From NCBI GenBank assembly GCA_031553615.1, contig JAVBLJ010000029.1, positions 1-64,000 on the forward strand: a stretch of DNA of 64,000 nucleotides. Direction: 5' to 3'. The first letter of the stretch is position 1. The number at the start of each line of letters is the position of its first letter. Shown here piece after piece: positions 1 to 6,701 of the stretch. The notes beneath the pieces are model-generated. The model was not told the origin of the DNA. It did not search any database and saw only the letters and a list, made by a program, of their open reading frames with translations. Made by a program: the position numbers and the translations under genes. This DNA comes from WQXF01 sp031553615. GTDB taxonomy: Bacteria > Bacillota > Clostridia > Christensenellales > Aristaeellaceae.

Positions 1-135
1 GCCGCCTTCCGCCATGCGAGCGCAGCGCTTTCCGCGCCAAACGCACGCGCGCGGGCCTGCGCGGTGCAGGCCAGCGCGCTCTGTCTGGCGGCGGAAACAT
101 TGCTGCCCTCCGCGCCGCGTGCGGAGAAGGGGTAG
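1..135 (+). CDS. C-terminal end of a gene entering from the left (unidentified)
   Basis: An open frame enters from base 1 and ends at a TAG four bases before the stop of the converging HPt gene. The 44 visible residues are Ala-rich and look helical (...LCLAAETLLPSAPRAEKG). No motif can be named. The tight tail-to-tail packing with the next gene is the main reason to believe it is real; high-GC DNA often leaves frames open by chance, so this is weakly supported. Confidence 0.3.
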   Translation, partial: AAFRHASAALSAPNARARACAVQASALCLAAETLLPSAPRAEKG

Positions 136-139
136 AACC

Positions 140-967
140 TCACGCCTCCTTTGGCAGCGTCTGCAAGAGCCGACCCAGCGCCTGATAATCGAAATTTTCG
201 AGCGCGCGGCGCACCTGCGCCAGCCAGGGGCCATCCTCGGGCGCGTGCGCCCATTCCAGCGATGCAAGCAGCGAAAGCGCGCCGGTGTAATCGTATTCCG
301 CCACCCTTTCGCGCAGCGCCAGGGCGGTATCGTACCACATGGAGGGGTAGCCCGACCTGCTGGGGGCCTGCGCCACCTGCGCGCCGAAGCAGCAGTGCAA
401 TTGGCGCAGGAAGCTGCGCAGCTCGGACAGAAAGGCCGGGGCCTGTATGCGCACCTGGGTCGCAAGCCCATCGTAGATCGCCAGCTCCAGCTCGGCGGCA
501 TGCAGGCGCAGTGTCTCCGCGCCAATGCTGCCCAGGCTGCCCGCCAAGGAATGGGCCTCCAGCCGCATGCGCTCGGCATCGCGCGCGCGGTGGGCCGCCT
601 CGAGCGCGTCGGCGCGCTGTGCAAAGGCAGCGCGGCAGGCGTGCAGCAATTCGACATATTGCGGCTGATCGTAGGCCACGTTGCGCAGCCCTACCGCCAG
701 GTTAAGCTGCGGCAAATCCTGCGCCAAACGCATCAGCTCGGGCGATTCATCGTCGTCCTCGTCGTCGATTTCATCTTCACTCTCTTTTGCTTCACTCTTA
801 TCTTCGCTCTCTTTTGCTTCGTCTGCATCGTCATACTCTTTCGCCGCCTCGGCCTCGGCCCGAGCGGCTTCGCGCGCCATGCGCAGCAGCGGGGAAGCCT
901 CGTACCATGCCGCTCCCGCGATCGCCGCCAAGGGCAATGCATATGCCTGCGCTCCTCTTTGCGCCAT
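140..967 (-). CDS. HPt (histidine phosphotransfer) domain protein
   Basis: 275 residues. The start is the ATG preceded by a purine-rich AGGGGAGGG stretch; the open frame continues 45 codons further upstream, but without a ribosome site. Residues about 45-75 are a very acidic linker of Glu, Asp and Lys. Residues about 85-185 form a four-helix HPt-like domain with the motif EAHSLAGSLGSIG, where His139 is the predicted phospho-accepting residue. The C-terminal 60 residues resemble the helical tail that follows HPt domains in hybrid sensor kinases. No kinase, receiver or membrane segment is present, so it would relay phosphate between partners encoded elsewhere, or it is the detached tail of a former hybrid kinase. 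Known: HPt proteins pass phosphate between receiver domains. Inferred: this one is free-standing. A second, smaller HPt lies at 47776. Confidence 0.7.
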   Translation of the reverse strand: MAQRGAQAYALPLAAIAGAAWYEASPLLRMAREAARAEAEAAKEYDDADEAKESEDKSEAKESEDEIDDEDDDESPELMRLAQDLPQLNLAVGLRNVAYDQPQYVELLHACRAAFAQRADALEAAHRARDAERMRLEAHSLAGSLGSIGAETLRLHAAELELAIYDGLATQVRIQAPAFLSELRSFLRQLHCCFGAQVAQAPSRSGYPSMWYDTALALRERVAEYDYTGALSLLASLEWAHAPEDGPWLAQVRRALENFDYQALGRLLQTLPKEA

Positions 968-1248
968 TCGGATTCCCTCCCCTTCCGCGCCCGGCGGCCC
1001 GCTTGCGCTGCCGCCGCACACCTCACCGATACGGTTTGTTCCGCACGGTCTGTGCCCATAGCATATACCTTCCCTGTGTACAGGCATGGCGAAATAGGGC
1101 ATGAGAAAAAGCGAATCCTGGCCGGGTTCGACAGCGCCGCGACCTTTCTTGCGGCGTTTTTGCAGGCTTATTACACATTCGCGCGCGGGTTTGCGCGATT
1201 CCTGCGGTTCGCGCGCGCATTATGCCGCACGGTTTTTCAAAAATTCGC

Positions 1249-2097
1249 TTACGATCCGGTCGAGCGATAGTGCCGCACGCCGAACCGCCACACCGGTAGC
1301 GCGATAAGCAGGAACGCTGCCCCCGCCGGGAATGCCAGCCAGCCTACCCACGCCGGTTCGCCCCAGCCGCAGAGCGCCGCCGCCGGGTAGTAACTGACCA
1401 CCAGCATGGGCATCAGGAAGGTAAAAACGCCATAGAGCCAGCGGGGCAGCAACTCGGGCGGGCATCGCGTGACCTGATAGCTGGCGTTGGTGAATATGTA
1501 AATCCAATCCAGGGCGGCGATGGTAAAGAACGCGATGCCCGAGGTGAGCACGAACACCCCCGTATAGGCCAGGTATCCGCCCAGCAGCGCTAGCAGCAGC
1601 ATCGCCGCGCGGCCTGCCGTCATCACCACGCCCAGCCGGTGCAGGCACCACCCGATTACAACGAACCCGCTTACCACGCGCGCCAGCCGGTGGATATCGA
1701 AGCGCGAGCCCAGCACGCTCAGGAATGCGGGGCGTGGGCGCAGCAGCATCCGGTCAAAATTGCCGCTGCGGATGTGCCAGGGAAACACGTCGAACCCGCG
1801 CGAAAAGCTTTCCGCCAGCCCGAAGCAGGTGACCGCCAGCGCGTAGACCAGCAGCATGCGCTCCATGCTCCATGGGCCGATGCCGCCGAAGCGCCGGAAG
1901 AGGAACAGCGTGCCGATAGGATCGGTGACCACCACCAGCAGGCAGTTGAAAAGCTGCAGCGGCCAACCCTTGTATTGCAGGCCGCTCTTCAGGTTCATGC
2001 CCAGGTAGCGCCAGTAGAGCCGGAAGCCGCTCATGCGGTTAGCGGGTGCCGGGGCTTCGGGATTCGCGCCCTCGTTCCTAATTTTCGCTTCGTTCAT
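1249..2097 (-). CDS. ABC-2 family transporter permease (COG3694-like)
   Basis: 282 residues with about six hydrophobic segments. The start ATG overlaps the stop of the upstream permease gene (ATGA), so the two are translationally coupled. The N-terminus is a short hydrophilic stretch, then a FRLYWRYLGMNLKSGLQYK-type amphipathic entry helix typical of this permease family. With the two genes upstream it forms the standard trio of one ATPase and two different ABC-2 permeases (COG4586-COG4587-COG3694). These trios export lipids, peptides or drugs; the substrate cannot be read from sequence. It is the last gene of the minus-strand operon. Confidence 0.82.
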   Translation of the reverse strand: MNEAKIRNEGANPEAPAPANRMSGFRLYWRYLGMNLKSGLQYKGWPLQLFNCLLVVVTDPIGTLFLFRRFGGIGPWSMERMLLVYALAVTCFGLAESFSRGFDVFPWHIRSGNFDRMLLRPRPAFLSVLGSRFDIHRLARVVSGFVVIGWCLHRLGVVMTAGRAAMLLLALLGGYLAYTGVFVLTSGIAFFTIAALDWIYIFTNASYQVTRCPPELLPRWLYGVFTFLMPMLVVSYYPAAALCGWGEPAWVGWLAFPAGAAFLLIALPVWRFGVRHYRSTGS

Positions 2098-2984
2098 CCG
2101 CCCTGCACCACCAATCGCTTCAAATTGCGCGCAATCAACCAGCGCCCCAGCAGAATGAACACCGCCACCCAGCCCAGCTGTAGCGCCAGCGCCTCCGGAA
2201 GCTGGGAAAGCGGCGTGAGCCCTAGGTAGAGCCGCACCGGCAAATCCAGCATTCCGGCAAAGGGCTGCAGGCGCAGGAAGGGCTGCAGCGCATCGGGCCA
2301 GAGCTGCAGCGGCAGGTAGCCGCCCGCCAGCACCGAGGAGAGCAGAAACATCGAGTGGATGGGCCCTGTACCCCACTTGAGGTCAAGCAGCAGCGCATGG
2401 CCCAGCGCGGAAAACGAGGACGAGAGCAGCAGCGCGCCGCAGCAGGCCATCGCGAACGCCAGCAGCGCACCCGCCGAGGCTGGAGGCCCCACGCGGAAAT
2501 GCGCGGGCATCAGAAGCCCCACCGTCAGCACCGGAATTCCCCGCAGGAAGAACGGCGCGACCCGCTTCGCGCCCAGCTTCATGAACCAATGCGTGTGCAG
2601 ATCGAGCGGGCGGCAAAGTTCCACACCCACGTCGCCCTTGGTAATCATCTCGTGAATGCCGCCATCGATACCGCCGGCTTGCAGCGAGAACAGGATTTGC
2701 CCGACCCACAGGTAGGTGATGGCCTGCGGCAGCGGCAGACCCGCCTCCACCCCTGCGGTGTAATGCTCGGCGTAGGTGTAGAACACCGTGATCACGATGC
2801 ATTCGATGAGGGCCCAAAAGCTGGCGATGGCGGCGCTCCCCAGCGAAGCCAACCGGTATTGGAACCCCGAAATCACCTCGATTCGGAAGATGGCCCACCC
2901 GGCGCGCAGCGTGCGCCTGAACCTGCCGAGCTTTCCGGGCCGTGCGGCCGCCGCCGATGAACCATTCGAACTCATCGTGCTCAT
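2094..2984 (-). CDS. ABC-2 family transporter permease (ABC2_membrane_6/DUF990-like)
   Basis: 296 residues, six predicted membrane segments. The ATG at the 5' end overlaps the TGA of the ATPase gene (ATGA), and its own TGA overlaps the next ATG, so all three genes are coupled. A second in-frame ATG three codons later (MSSNGS) is an alternative start. The motif region EMITKGDVGVELCRPLDLH is typical of this family, where a short cytoplasmic loop 'i.kGd.d..L.rPl' follows the third helix. It pairs with the neighbouring permease to make the membrane channel of an exporter of unknown substrate. Confidence 0.85.
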   Translation of the reverse strand: MSTMSSNGSSAAAARPGKLGRFRRTLRAGWAIFRIEVISGFQYRLASLGSAAIASFWALIECIVITVFYTYAEHYTAGVEAGLPLPQAITYLWVGQILFSLQAGGIDGGIHEMITKGDVGVELCRPLDLHTHWFMKLGAKRVAPFFLRGIPVLTVGLLMPAHFRVGPPASAGALLAFAMACCGALLLSSSFSALGHALLLDLKWGTGPIHSMFLLSSVLAGGYLPLQLWPDALQPFLRLQPFAGMLDLPVRLYLGLTPLSQLPEALALQLGWVAVFILLGRWLIARNLKRLVVQGG

Positions 2985-3817
2985 AGCGCCAGCTCCTTGT
3001 ACATGCGGGCGATCATCGCCTCGGTGTCGGTCTCCATGCGCATGGGCGGGGCGTACGCCTCCTTGAGCGCATCGAGCTGCCCATCGAACAGCAGCTGCCC
3101 CTTGCCGATCACCATCACGCGCTTGCACAGCGCCTCGATGTCGTCCATGTCGTGGGTGGTGAGGATCATGGTCACGCCGTCCTGCGCGTTGATGCGCAGC
3201 AGGAAATCGCGTGGCGCCAGCTTCGATACCGCGTCCAGACCGATGGTGGGTTCGTCCAGGAACAGAATGCGGGGCCGGTGCAGCAGCGAAGCGGCGATTT
3301 CGCAACGCATGCGCTGGCCCAGCGAGAGCTGGCGCACGGGTGTGCGCAGCAGCGGGCCGATATCAAGCACCTCGCAAAGCTCGGCGTGCCGTAGCGTGTA
3401 ATCACCCTTAGGGATGCCGTACACGTCGCGCAGCAGCGCAAACGAATCCTCCACCGGCACATCCCACCAAAGCTGGCTGCGCTGGCCAAACACCACGCCG
3501 ATCTGCGCCACGTGTGCGGGGCGTTGCTGCCAGGGCGTGCGACCCAGGATGGTGCAGCGGCCCCGGTCGGGGGTGAGTATGCCGCTCATCACCTTCACGG
3601 TGGTCGATTTGCCCGCGCCGTTGGGGCCGATGTAGCCCACCAGCTCGCCCTGCTCGATGGAAAACCCGATGCCGTCCAGGGCGCGCACCTCCTTGCGCGC
3701 ACGCACCAGCGCGCCGCGCAGCGCCGAGAACCTCCCCTCGGGCCGCTCCGATACCCAGAACGATTTGCAGATGTCTCCCAGCTCGATTTGCGCCAATTGC
3801 ATCGCCTCCCTGTGCAT
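2981..3817 (-). CDS. ABC transporter ATP-binding protein (COG4586-like exporter ATPase)
   Basis: 278 residues. Walker A is GPNGAGKST, the Q-loop lies near VVFGQRSQLWWDVP, the signature is LSLGQRMRCEI, Walker B is RILFLDEPTIGLD and the H-loop is TTHDMDD. The QRSQLWWD segment and the LSLGQRMR signature are characteristic of the COG4586 ATPases that accompany two ABC-2 permeases, which follow directly with ATGA overlaps. The start is uncertain: the first ATG has no clear ribosome site, while a second ATG five codons on (MQLAQIEL) has GGGAGG only two bases away. It powers an efflux system whose substrate is unknown. Confidence 0.9.
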   Translation of the reverse strand: MHREAMQLAQIELGDICKSFWVSERPEGRFSALRGALVRARKEVRALDGIGFSIEQGELVGYIGPNGAGKSTTVKVMSGILTPDRGRCTILGRTPWQQRPAHVAQIGVVFGQRSQLWWDVPVEDSFALLRDVYGIPKGDYTLRHAELCEVLDIGPLLRTPVRQLSLGQRMRCEIAASLLHRPRILFLDEPTIGLDAVSKLAPRDFLLRINAQDGVTMILTTHDMDDIEALCKRVMVIGKGQLLFDGQLDALKEAYAPPMRMETDTEAMIARMYKELAL

Positions 3818-3978
3818 TGATCCCGGCGGCCCGAACCGGAAGGGGCCAAGGCTGCCAGCATGCGCTACATTCTAGCAAACCCGCGGGCAAAACCCAAACC
3901 GCGGCGCGCGCATTCCCATACCCGCGATCCGTTTCGAGCGGTGCGGACGGCCTTTTGCTCCCTTTTTTGCAAAAATGC

Positions 3979-4007
3979 TTGACAACTTGCCATTTGCGGG
4001 TTATCTT
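3979..4007 (+). promoter_or_regulatory. Sigma-A type promoter of a short transcript
   Basis: TTGACA and TATCTT are separated by 17 bases. It points away from the divergent ABC exporter operon and is followed within about 75 bases by hairpins and a T-run, so the likely product is a very short RNA or a leader whose gene is gone. Confidence 0.5.
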
Positions 4008-4013
4008 ATATGT

Positions 4014-4091
4014 ATCCTATTTCTTCTGGTGCAGAAGTCTAGCTTTGCTTCTATCAAAACGAAGCGCCTATTGCCCTGTGGGGCTTTTTTT
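4014..4091 (+). ncRNA. Candidate short structured RNA or orphan leader with terminator
   Basis: Downstream of the promoter a hairpin AGAAG/CTTCT (4033-4052) is followed by an A-rich strand (ATCAAAACGAAG) that can pair back into the hairpin loop (GCTTTG with CGAAGC). Then comes a short GCCC-TGTG-GGGC stem with seven T (4073-4091). The arrangement of hairpin, A-rich tail with a pseudoknot option, and terminator recalls a small preQ1-I type riboswitch, but no queuosine gene follows and the consensus is not met. What is seen is only promoter, foldable segment and terminator; function is unknown. Confidence 0.3.
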
Positions 4092-4129
4092 GTGCCCAAA
4101 ATGCGAAGCGCGTGAACTGCGTAGCATGT

Positions 4130-4275
4130 GCGTGCGAAGGTTTCCAAAGGGCGACCGCAAAGCCCTTTGGTCGACCGTGAGGGCTAAACACCTTTCTCCG
4201 CGCGACTTTTCAGGAGGGTTTCGCCTTCACAGGCGACCCAAGGGCTTATCGATCGCCCTTGGGGAACCTTCTCTG
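4130..4275. repeat. Palindromic intergenic repeat, family R, copy 1
   Basis: Contains two strong hairpins: CCAAAGGG/CCCTTTGG (4144-4170) and CCCAAGGGC/GCCCTTGGG (4237-4263). The first loop carries the family core GGGCGACCGCAAAGCCC, which recurs near 13.34 kb and, in both orientations, near 54.3-54.4 kb. It resembles REP-type palindromes. Confidence 0.65.
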
Positions 4276-4283
4276 TCGCCCTT

Positions 4284-4446
4284 ATACCAATTCCAATTAG
4301 GATTTGCCAATAAGCCAGCGAGAGATTTTTACGTTCAGCTAGGAGTCCGAAGGAGGCGTAGCCCGCAGCTACGCTGACCGAGGCACGACAACGCCGATCG
4401 GATAAAGATCCGCTGGATTGTGGCAAAACGTAGTTGGAATTGGTAT
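4284..4446. mobile_element. MITE-like element, copy 1 (163 bp)
   Basis: Starts ATACCAATTCCAA and ends TTGGAATTGGTAT, perfect terminal inverted repeats of 13 bases that stay similar for about 25. The ends sit on TA dinucleotides, as for Tc1/mariner-IS630 type elements. Two other copies lie at 57486 and 62379, at roughly 90 percent identity by eye. No protein is encoded. An internal perfect hairpin GCGTAGC/GCTACGC is conserved in all copies. Confidence 0.85.
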
Positions 4447-4492
4447 TAAGCGGGTCTTGCGAACAAGAAAGGAAATGCTCCTTTTTGAGCAA

Positions 4493-4556
4493 GTGCAAAG
4501 CCTTTTCCGAGCAAGTGCAAAGCGCGCTTGACAAATCGTGCAAAGCGCACTATACT
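4493..4556 (+). promoter_or_regulatory. Promoter of the XRE regulator with three direct-repeat operator candidates
   Basis: TTGACA (4528-4533), 17 bases, TATACT (4551-4556). The nonamer GTGCAAAGC occurs at 4493, 4515 and 4538, that is every 22-23 bases (about two helical turns), with the last copy inside the -35/-10 spacer. This is the pattern expected for cooperative binding by the regulator encoded just downstream and suggests autorepression (inference). Confidence 0.7.
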
Positions 4557-4594
4557 AAACCCTACGAACCACATCCCGCTCGAAGGAGGATGCT

Positions 4595-4876
4595 GTGAAC
4601 ACCAAGCTACCCGAGCTGCGAAAGCAGCGCAAACTCTCGCAGGAGGAGCTGGCCGCCGCCGTGGGCGTCACGCGGCAAACCATCACCTCCATCGAATGCG
4701 GGAAATACACGGCCTCGCTGGTGCTGGCCTACAAGCTGGCGCGCTATTTTGACGCATCCATCGAGGAGATTTTCGATTTTTCTGATTTGAGTTTTACGGA
4801 TACCGGTTCTTCTGAATTTGGCTCTTCTGAACTCGGCTCTTCTGAACTGGGCTCTTCTTATAGAAAGGGGGAATGA
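4595..4876 (+). CDS. XRE/Cro-type HTH transcriptional regulator
   Basis: 93 residues. The start is GTG, six bases after AGGAGG; the ATG nearer the ribosome site runs into a stop after two codons. Residues 5-60 are a helix-turn-helix of the short YozG/Xre type: LRKQRKLSQEELAAAVGVT, then RQTITSIECGKY and an A.KLARYFD.S.EEIF end. The tail is made of a five-residue tandem repeat (GSSEF/GSSEL). Six bases downstream begins a four-helix membrane protein, the usual partner of this regulator class in Firmicutes. Its own promoter carries three evenly spaced direct repeats, so autoregulation is likely. Confidence 0.88.
   Translation: MNTKLPELRKQRKLSQEELAAAVGVTRQTITSIECGKYTASLVLAYKLARYFDASIEEIFDFSDLSFTDTGSSEFGSSELGSSELGSSYRKGE
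4805..4858 (+). repeat. 15-bp in-frame tandem repeat in the regulator tail
   Basis: Three full units of the form GGCTCTTCTGAACTS plus a 9-base partial. The unit is five codons (GSSEL), so copy-number slippage would change tail length without a frameshift. Confidence 0.8.
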
Positions 4877-4882
4877 CGGAGT

Positions 4883-5332
4883 ATGGACATGGGCGCTTTT
4901 CGCAAGAAGCTGCAGGCCCGCAACCGCGTGCTCATTGCGGGCATGGTGACCGGGGTGCTGCTTTCGGTGATCATGGTGCTTTGGCAAGGCAGCCGCTTGA
5001 AGGCCATGCCGGATTTTATTCAGGGCTTTGAGATGGGCACGGTCATGGGCATGCTGCTTTCGCTCTCGGGCCTCATATTCCTCAACCTGCACACCATGCG
5101 CAGCCCGGAGCGCATGAGGAAGCTTCTAATAGAAGAGACCGACGAGCGCAACCAAATGATCCAGCAAAAGATCGGCGCGGTGGGCTACTCGTTGGCCATG
5201 TACAGCCTTACCATCGCCACCATTGTGGCCGGATTCATCGATACCACTGTGTATTTCACGCTGCTGGCTTCGCTGCTGTTCATCGTACTGCTCAAGGCGG
5301 CGCTGAAGCTTTACTACCGCACCCGGTACTGA
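4883..5332 (+). CDS. Small four-helix membrane protein (DUF2178/DUF6442-like partner of XRE regulator)
   Basis: 149 residues. Two hydrophobic hairpins (about residues 17-35 with 51-71, and 102-119 with 122-140) flank a cytoplasmic loop containing LLIEETDERNQMIQQKIGA; 'DERN..I..KA' is the hallmark of this family. The gene follows the regulator by six bases with no promoter of its own and is closed by a strong terminator. Known: such regulator/membrane pairs are widespread in Firmicutes without a settled biochemical role. No catalytic residues are visible. Confidence 0.75.
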   Translation: MDMGAFRKKLQARNRVLIAGMVTGVLLSVIMVLWQGSRLKAMPDFIQGFEMGTVMGMLLSLSGLIFLNLHTMRSPERMRKLLIEETDERNQMIQQKIGAVGYSLAMYSLTIATIVAGFIDTTVYFTLLASLLFIVLLKAALKLYYRTRY

Positions 5333-5355
5333 GCACTCCCCCCCAAAAAAGAACC

Positions 5356-5394
5356 GGGGATCGCTGCGCGCGGAGCGTATGCGATCCCCTTTTT
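5356..5394. terminator. Rho-independent terminator, possibly bidirectional
   Basis: GGGGATCGC/GCGATCCCC stem followed by five T on the plus strand, with an A-run before the stem that could serve the converging gene on the minus strand. Confidence 0.85.
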
Positions 5395-5414
5395 GCGATA
5401 AATGAGGAGCAGGA

Positions 5415-6518
5415 TTAGCCCGTCTCGATGCTCACCGCCACATCGTATGGCCCCGCTGGCACGGGAATGGTGGCAATCACCGTGTGGGTCAACGTATCGA
5501 TTACTGACACGGTATGCCGACCGTAGTTGGCGACGTACAGGCGGTTGGTGTTGGGGTTCATAGCCAACCCTCGCGGGGATTCTCCCACCGGAATGGTGCC
5601 TATCACCTGATTGTTCGCGCCGCGAATGATGGAGATCGTATCGGAGCTGAAGTTTGAAACATAGATGAGGTTGGTGCGTGGGTTGACGGCAACGCCCAGC
5701 GGATTGGTGCCGATGCCTGCGGTGATGGTGGTCAGCACCGTGTTTGTGCGGCCGTTGATGACAGTGACCGATGCGCTGCGGAAGTTGGGGATATACACCA
5801 GCGAGGTCGCCGGGTTGACCCCCACGAAGCCGGGATCGAGCCCTACGGGCAGGGTAGTGATGACCGAATCGGTGTTGCCCTGCAAAATGCTGACGCTGTT
5901 GGAGCTGCCTCCGTTGCTTACGTAGATTTGGTTAAGCAGCGGATCAGCGCCCACGCCGCCGGGCGCGGAACCGACTCCGCGAGTGTAGAGCACCGTGTCG
6001 GTCAGGCTGTCGATCACCGATACCTGATCCAGGAGAAGGCTGGCTACATAGGTCTTGTTGGTGGCCGGATTGACCGCCGCCAGGAAGGGCAGCGGCGATA
6101 CCGAAAACGTGCTGAGCGGCGCGAAGGAGGTACCGTCCACCACGGTGACGGTGGAGACGCTGCTGCTGACCACGTATACCTTGTTCATAACGGCGTTGTA
6201 CGCCACGCCGCGCGGTCCGGTGCCCACGGGCAGATCGGCCAGCAGCGCGTTGCTTTCGCCGTCGATCACCGTGAACCGGCTGGCCGTGTTCGAGGTCACG
6301 TACACCAGGTTGAGCGGCGTGACTCCGGGGCCCGGAGGCCCTTCGGGTCCCTCGGGACCGGGTACCCCTTGCAGCCCCTGCGGTCCCGAAGGCCCTTGGG
6401 GTCCCGGAGGTCCTTGCGGTCCTGGAGGGCCGGCCTGCCCTGCGGGGCAAGCCATGCATGTTCCGGGCATGCCTGCGGACGAACGGCCGCAGCCGCCTGA
6501 GGTAGTAAAGTTTGGCAT
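5415..6518 (-). CDS. Collagen-like repeat and YVTN beta-propeller protein
   Basis: 367 residues; start ATG lies seven bases after AGGAGG. Residues 27-65 are 13 uninterrupted Gly-X-Y triplets rich in Pro (GPP, GPQ, GPE), a short collagen-like stalk preceded by a Cys-containing head (GTCMACPAG). From about residue 70 to the end there are seven YVTN-type repeats (xYVxN...SVTVIDG...TIPVG..P.GVA.NP), enough for one closed seven-bladed propeller. There is no obvious signal peptide or anchor. Known: short collagen-like stalks fused to globular heads occur on spore exosporia and cell surfaces of Firmicutes, and YVTN propellers are found in surface-layer proteins. Inferred: a trimeric stalk displaying propellers. 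It is monocistronic and converges with the XRE pair. Confidence 0.88.
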   Translation of the reverse strand: MPNFTTSGGCGRSSAGMPGTCMACPAGQAGPPGPQGPPGPQGPSGPQGLQGVPGPEGPEGPPGPGVTPLNLVYVTSNTASRFTVIDGESNALLADLPVGTGPRGVAYNAVMNKVYVVSSSVSTVTVVDGTSFAPLSTFSVSPLPFLAAVNPATNKTYVASLLLDQVSVIDSLTDTVLYTRGVGSAPGGVGADPLLNQIYVSNGGSSNSVSILQGNTDSVITTLPVGLDPGFVGVNPATSLVYIPNFRSASVTVINGRTNTVLTTITAGIGTNPLGVAVNPRTNLIYVSNFSSDTISIIRGANNQVIGTIPVGESPRGLAMNPNTNRLYVANYGRHTVSVIDTLTHTVIATIPVPAGPYDVAVSIETG

Positions 6519-6639
6519 AGGTTGCCTCCTGATTGGCGTCTATTTGCGCAAAAGCGCGCTGAGAGTAAACGAATCCCTTCATAGTATACGCGCGACGCGG
6601 GAATGCGCCACCATTCGACTGGCGGCAACATCGGCGCGC

Positions 6640-6661
6640 AAAAAAGACGGCTTGCGCCGCC
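6640..6661 (-). terminator. Terminator of the glycosyltransferase gene
   Basis: On the minus strand GGCGGC, loop GCAA, GCCGTC, then six T; it sits about 40 bases after the stop codon. Confidence 0.8.
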
Positions 6662-6701
6662 TTGCTGTGGGAACAAAAAGACCGTTGCTTCGCTGCTCTT
6701 C

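Noticed and set aside
1134..1161. Hairpin CGCCGC/GCGGCG with five T on the plus strand
   Set aside because: It lies between two minus-strand genes and has no plus-strand transcript to end; on the minus strand it lacks a T-run. Left as chance or an antisense signal.
4184..4543. Open frames running through the MITE copies (sharing an AAGYASFGLLAE-type stretch)
   Set aside because: They arise because the element itself is repeated; start and end fall in unrelated flanking DNA in each copy, and copy 3 is read in another frame.
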